From IMG/VR virus record IMGVR_UViG_3300021437_000102, positions 1 through 20,741 of that record: 20,741 nt of DNA; one strand, written 5' to 3'. How positions within the stretch are numbered: position 1 is the stretch's first letter; each line of letters opens with the position of its first letter. This DNA comes from a virus. The notes below the pieces were generated by a model that was given only the letters and a program-made list of their open reading frames with translations, was not told the origin of the DNA and did not search any database. Positions 20,534-20,741 of the stretch are shown here, piece by piece. The position numbers and the translations under genes were made by a program.

Positions 20534-20741
20534 CGCAAAAACAAAAGCAACACCAACAGGAGCTGGCAGTAGTTCCATTACTTTTTCTCATACAGTAACT
20601 GGAACTAATCCATTCCTTATCTTGGGTGGTCAAACCTATAACTTTTCTACTGGCACACCTACCCCAACTGCTACTTACAACGGGACCACTATGACAGTAG
20701 TGGCTCAAGATATTAAGGACTATTCGTTAAATAACTATAGA
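20517..20741 (+). CDS. surface beta-sandwich protein, 3'-truncated by the window
   Basis: An open frame of 75 codons that runs off the right edge. Residues 1-60 show 'MAIAFDAKTKATPTGAGSSS' then 'ITFSHTVTGTNPFLILGG' and YNGTTMTVVAQD. The pattern 'A-F-D-A...S-x-T-F-S-H-T-x-T-G-x-N...V...YNG-x-x-MT-x-V' is a well-spread phage tail-associated beta domain, often found in proteins with concanavalin- or Ig-like repeats. It overlaps the previous gene by 17 bases. Total length and further domains lie outside the window. Confidence 0.7.
   Translation, partial: MAIAFDAKTKATPTGAGSSSITFSHTVTGTNPFLILGGQTYNFSTGTPTPTATYNGTTMTVVAQDIKDYSLNNYR

Noticed and set aside
1-20741. Alternative genetic code (TGA read as Gly or Trp)
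   Set aside because: TGA ends many frames exactly at ATGA overlaps with the next start, and reading through would fuse unrelated neighbours. Normal stops fit.

Overview
This window is a stretch of a tailed double-stranded DNA phage (or prophage) genome. All about 43 genes I can support lie on the + strand, are tightly packed (many ATGA stop/start overlaps), and run from a block of small accessory genes into a standard packaging, capsid and virion-surface module. No integrase, tRNA, rRNA, CRISPR array or insertion sequence is visible, and nothing on the - strand looks like a real gene.

Layout. (1) 1-5009: small, often cysteine-bearing proteins plus four recognisable genes: a NinG/HNH-like nuclease (1186-1617), a KhpA-like KH-domain RNA-binding protein (1627-1878), a GroES-like co-chaperonin (2275-2571) and a full-length GroEL-like chaperonin (2779-4338). 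(2) 5009-5120: a clear transcription boundary, with a perfect terminator hairpin followed at once by a sigma70-type promoter and a 5' leader hairpin. (3) 5121-6288: seven microproteins of 37-67 residues, including a small membrane protein and a gene bracketed by identical repeats. (4) 6344-10392: terminase small subunit, terminase large subunit, portal. (5) 10400-14635: two small ORFs, scaffold, HK97-type major capsid protein, a surface beta-module protein, a tiny DnaJ-type double zinc motif protein, a second probable virion protein and a conserved head-region protein. (6) 14637-20741 (open at the right edge): two coiled-coil proteins alternating with beta-rich proteins, then fibre-like, Thr/Ser/Gly/Ala-rich virion surface proteins built from shared modules.

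Organism. Gene content and order identify a Caudoviricetes phage. TAA, TAG and TGA all serve as stops, so the standard bacterial code fits. Almost no gene has a Shine-Dalgarno sequence; starts are preceded by A/T-rich stretches such as AAACTTATATG or ACATATG. That points to a host that does not depend on SD pairing. Together with the small KhpA-type protein it makes an uncultured host such as a Patescibacteria (CPR) or Bacteroidota lineage plausible, but the sequence does not settle this.

How it may work together. The striking theme is folding and RNA handling: a KH RNA chaperone, GroES and GroEL in the left block, and a DnaJ-like zinc motif protein beside the capsid genes. A separate signal is a 15-bp palindrome, GTTTYACNGTRAAAC, found four times, each time at the 3' boundary of a gene. 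The structural genes carry RNA hairpins in their leaders.
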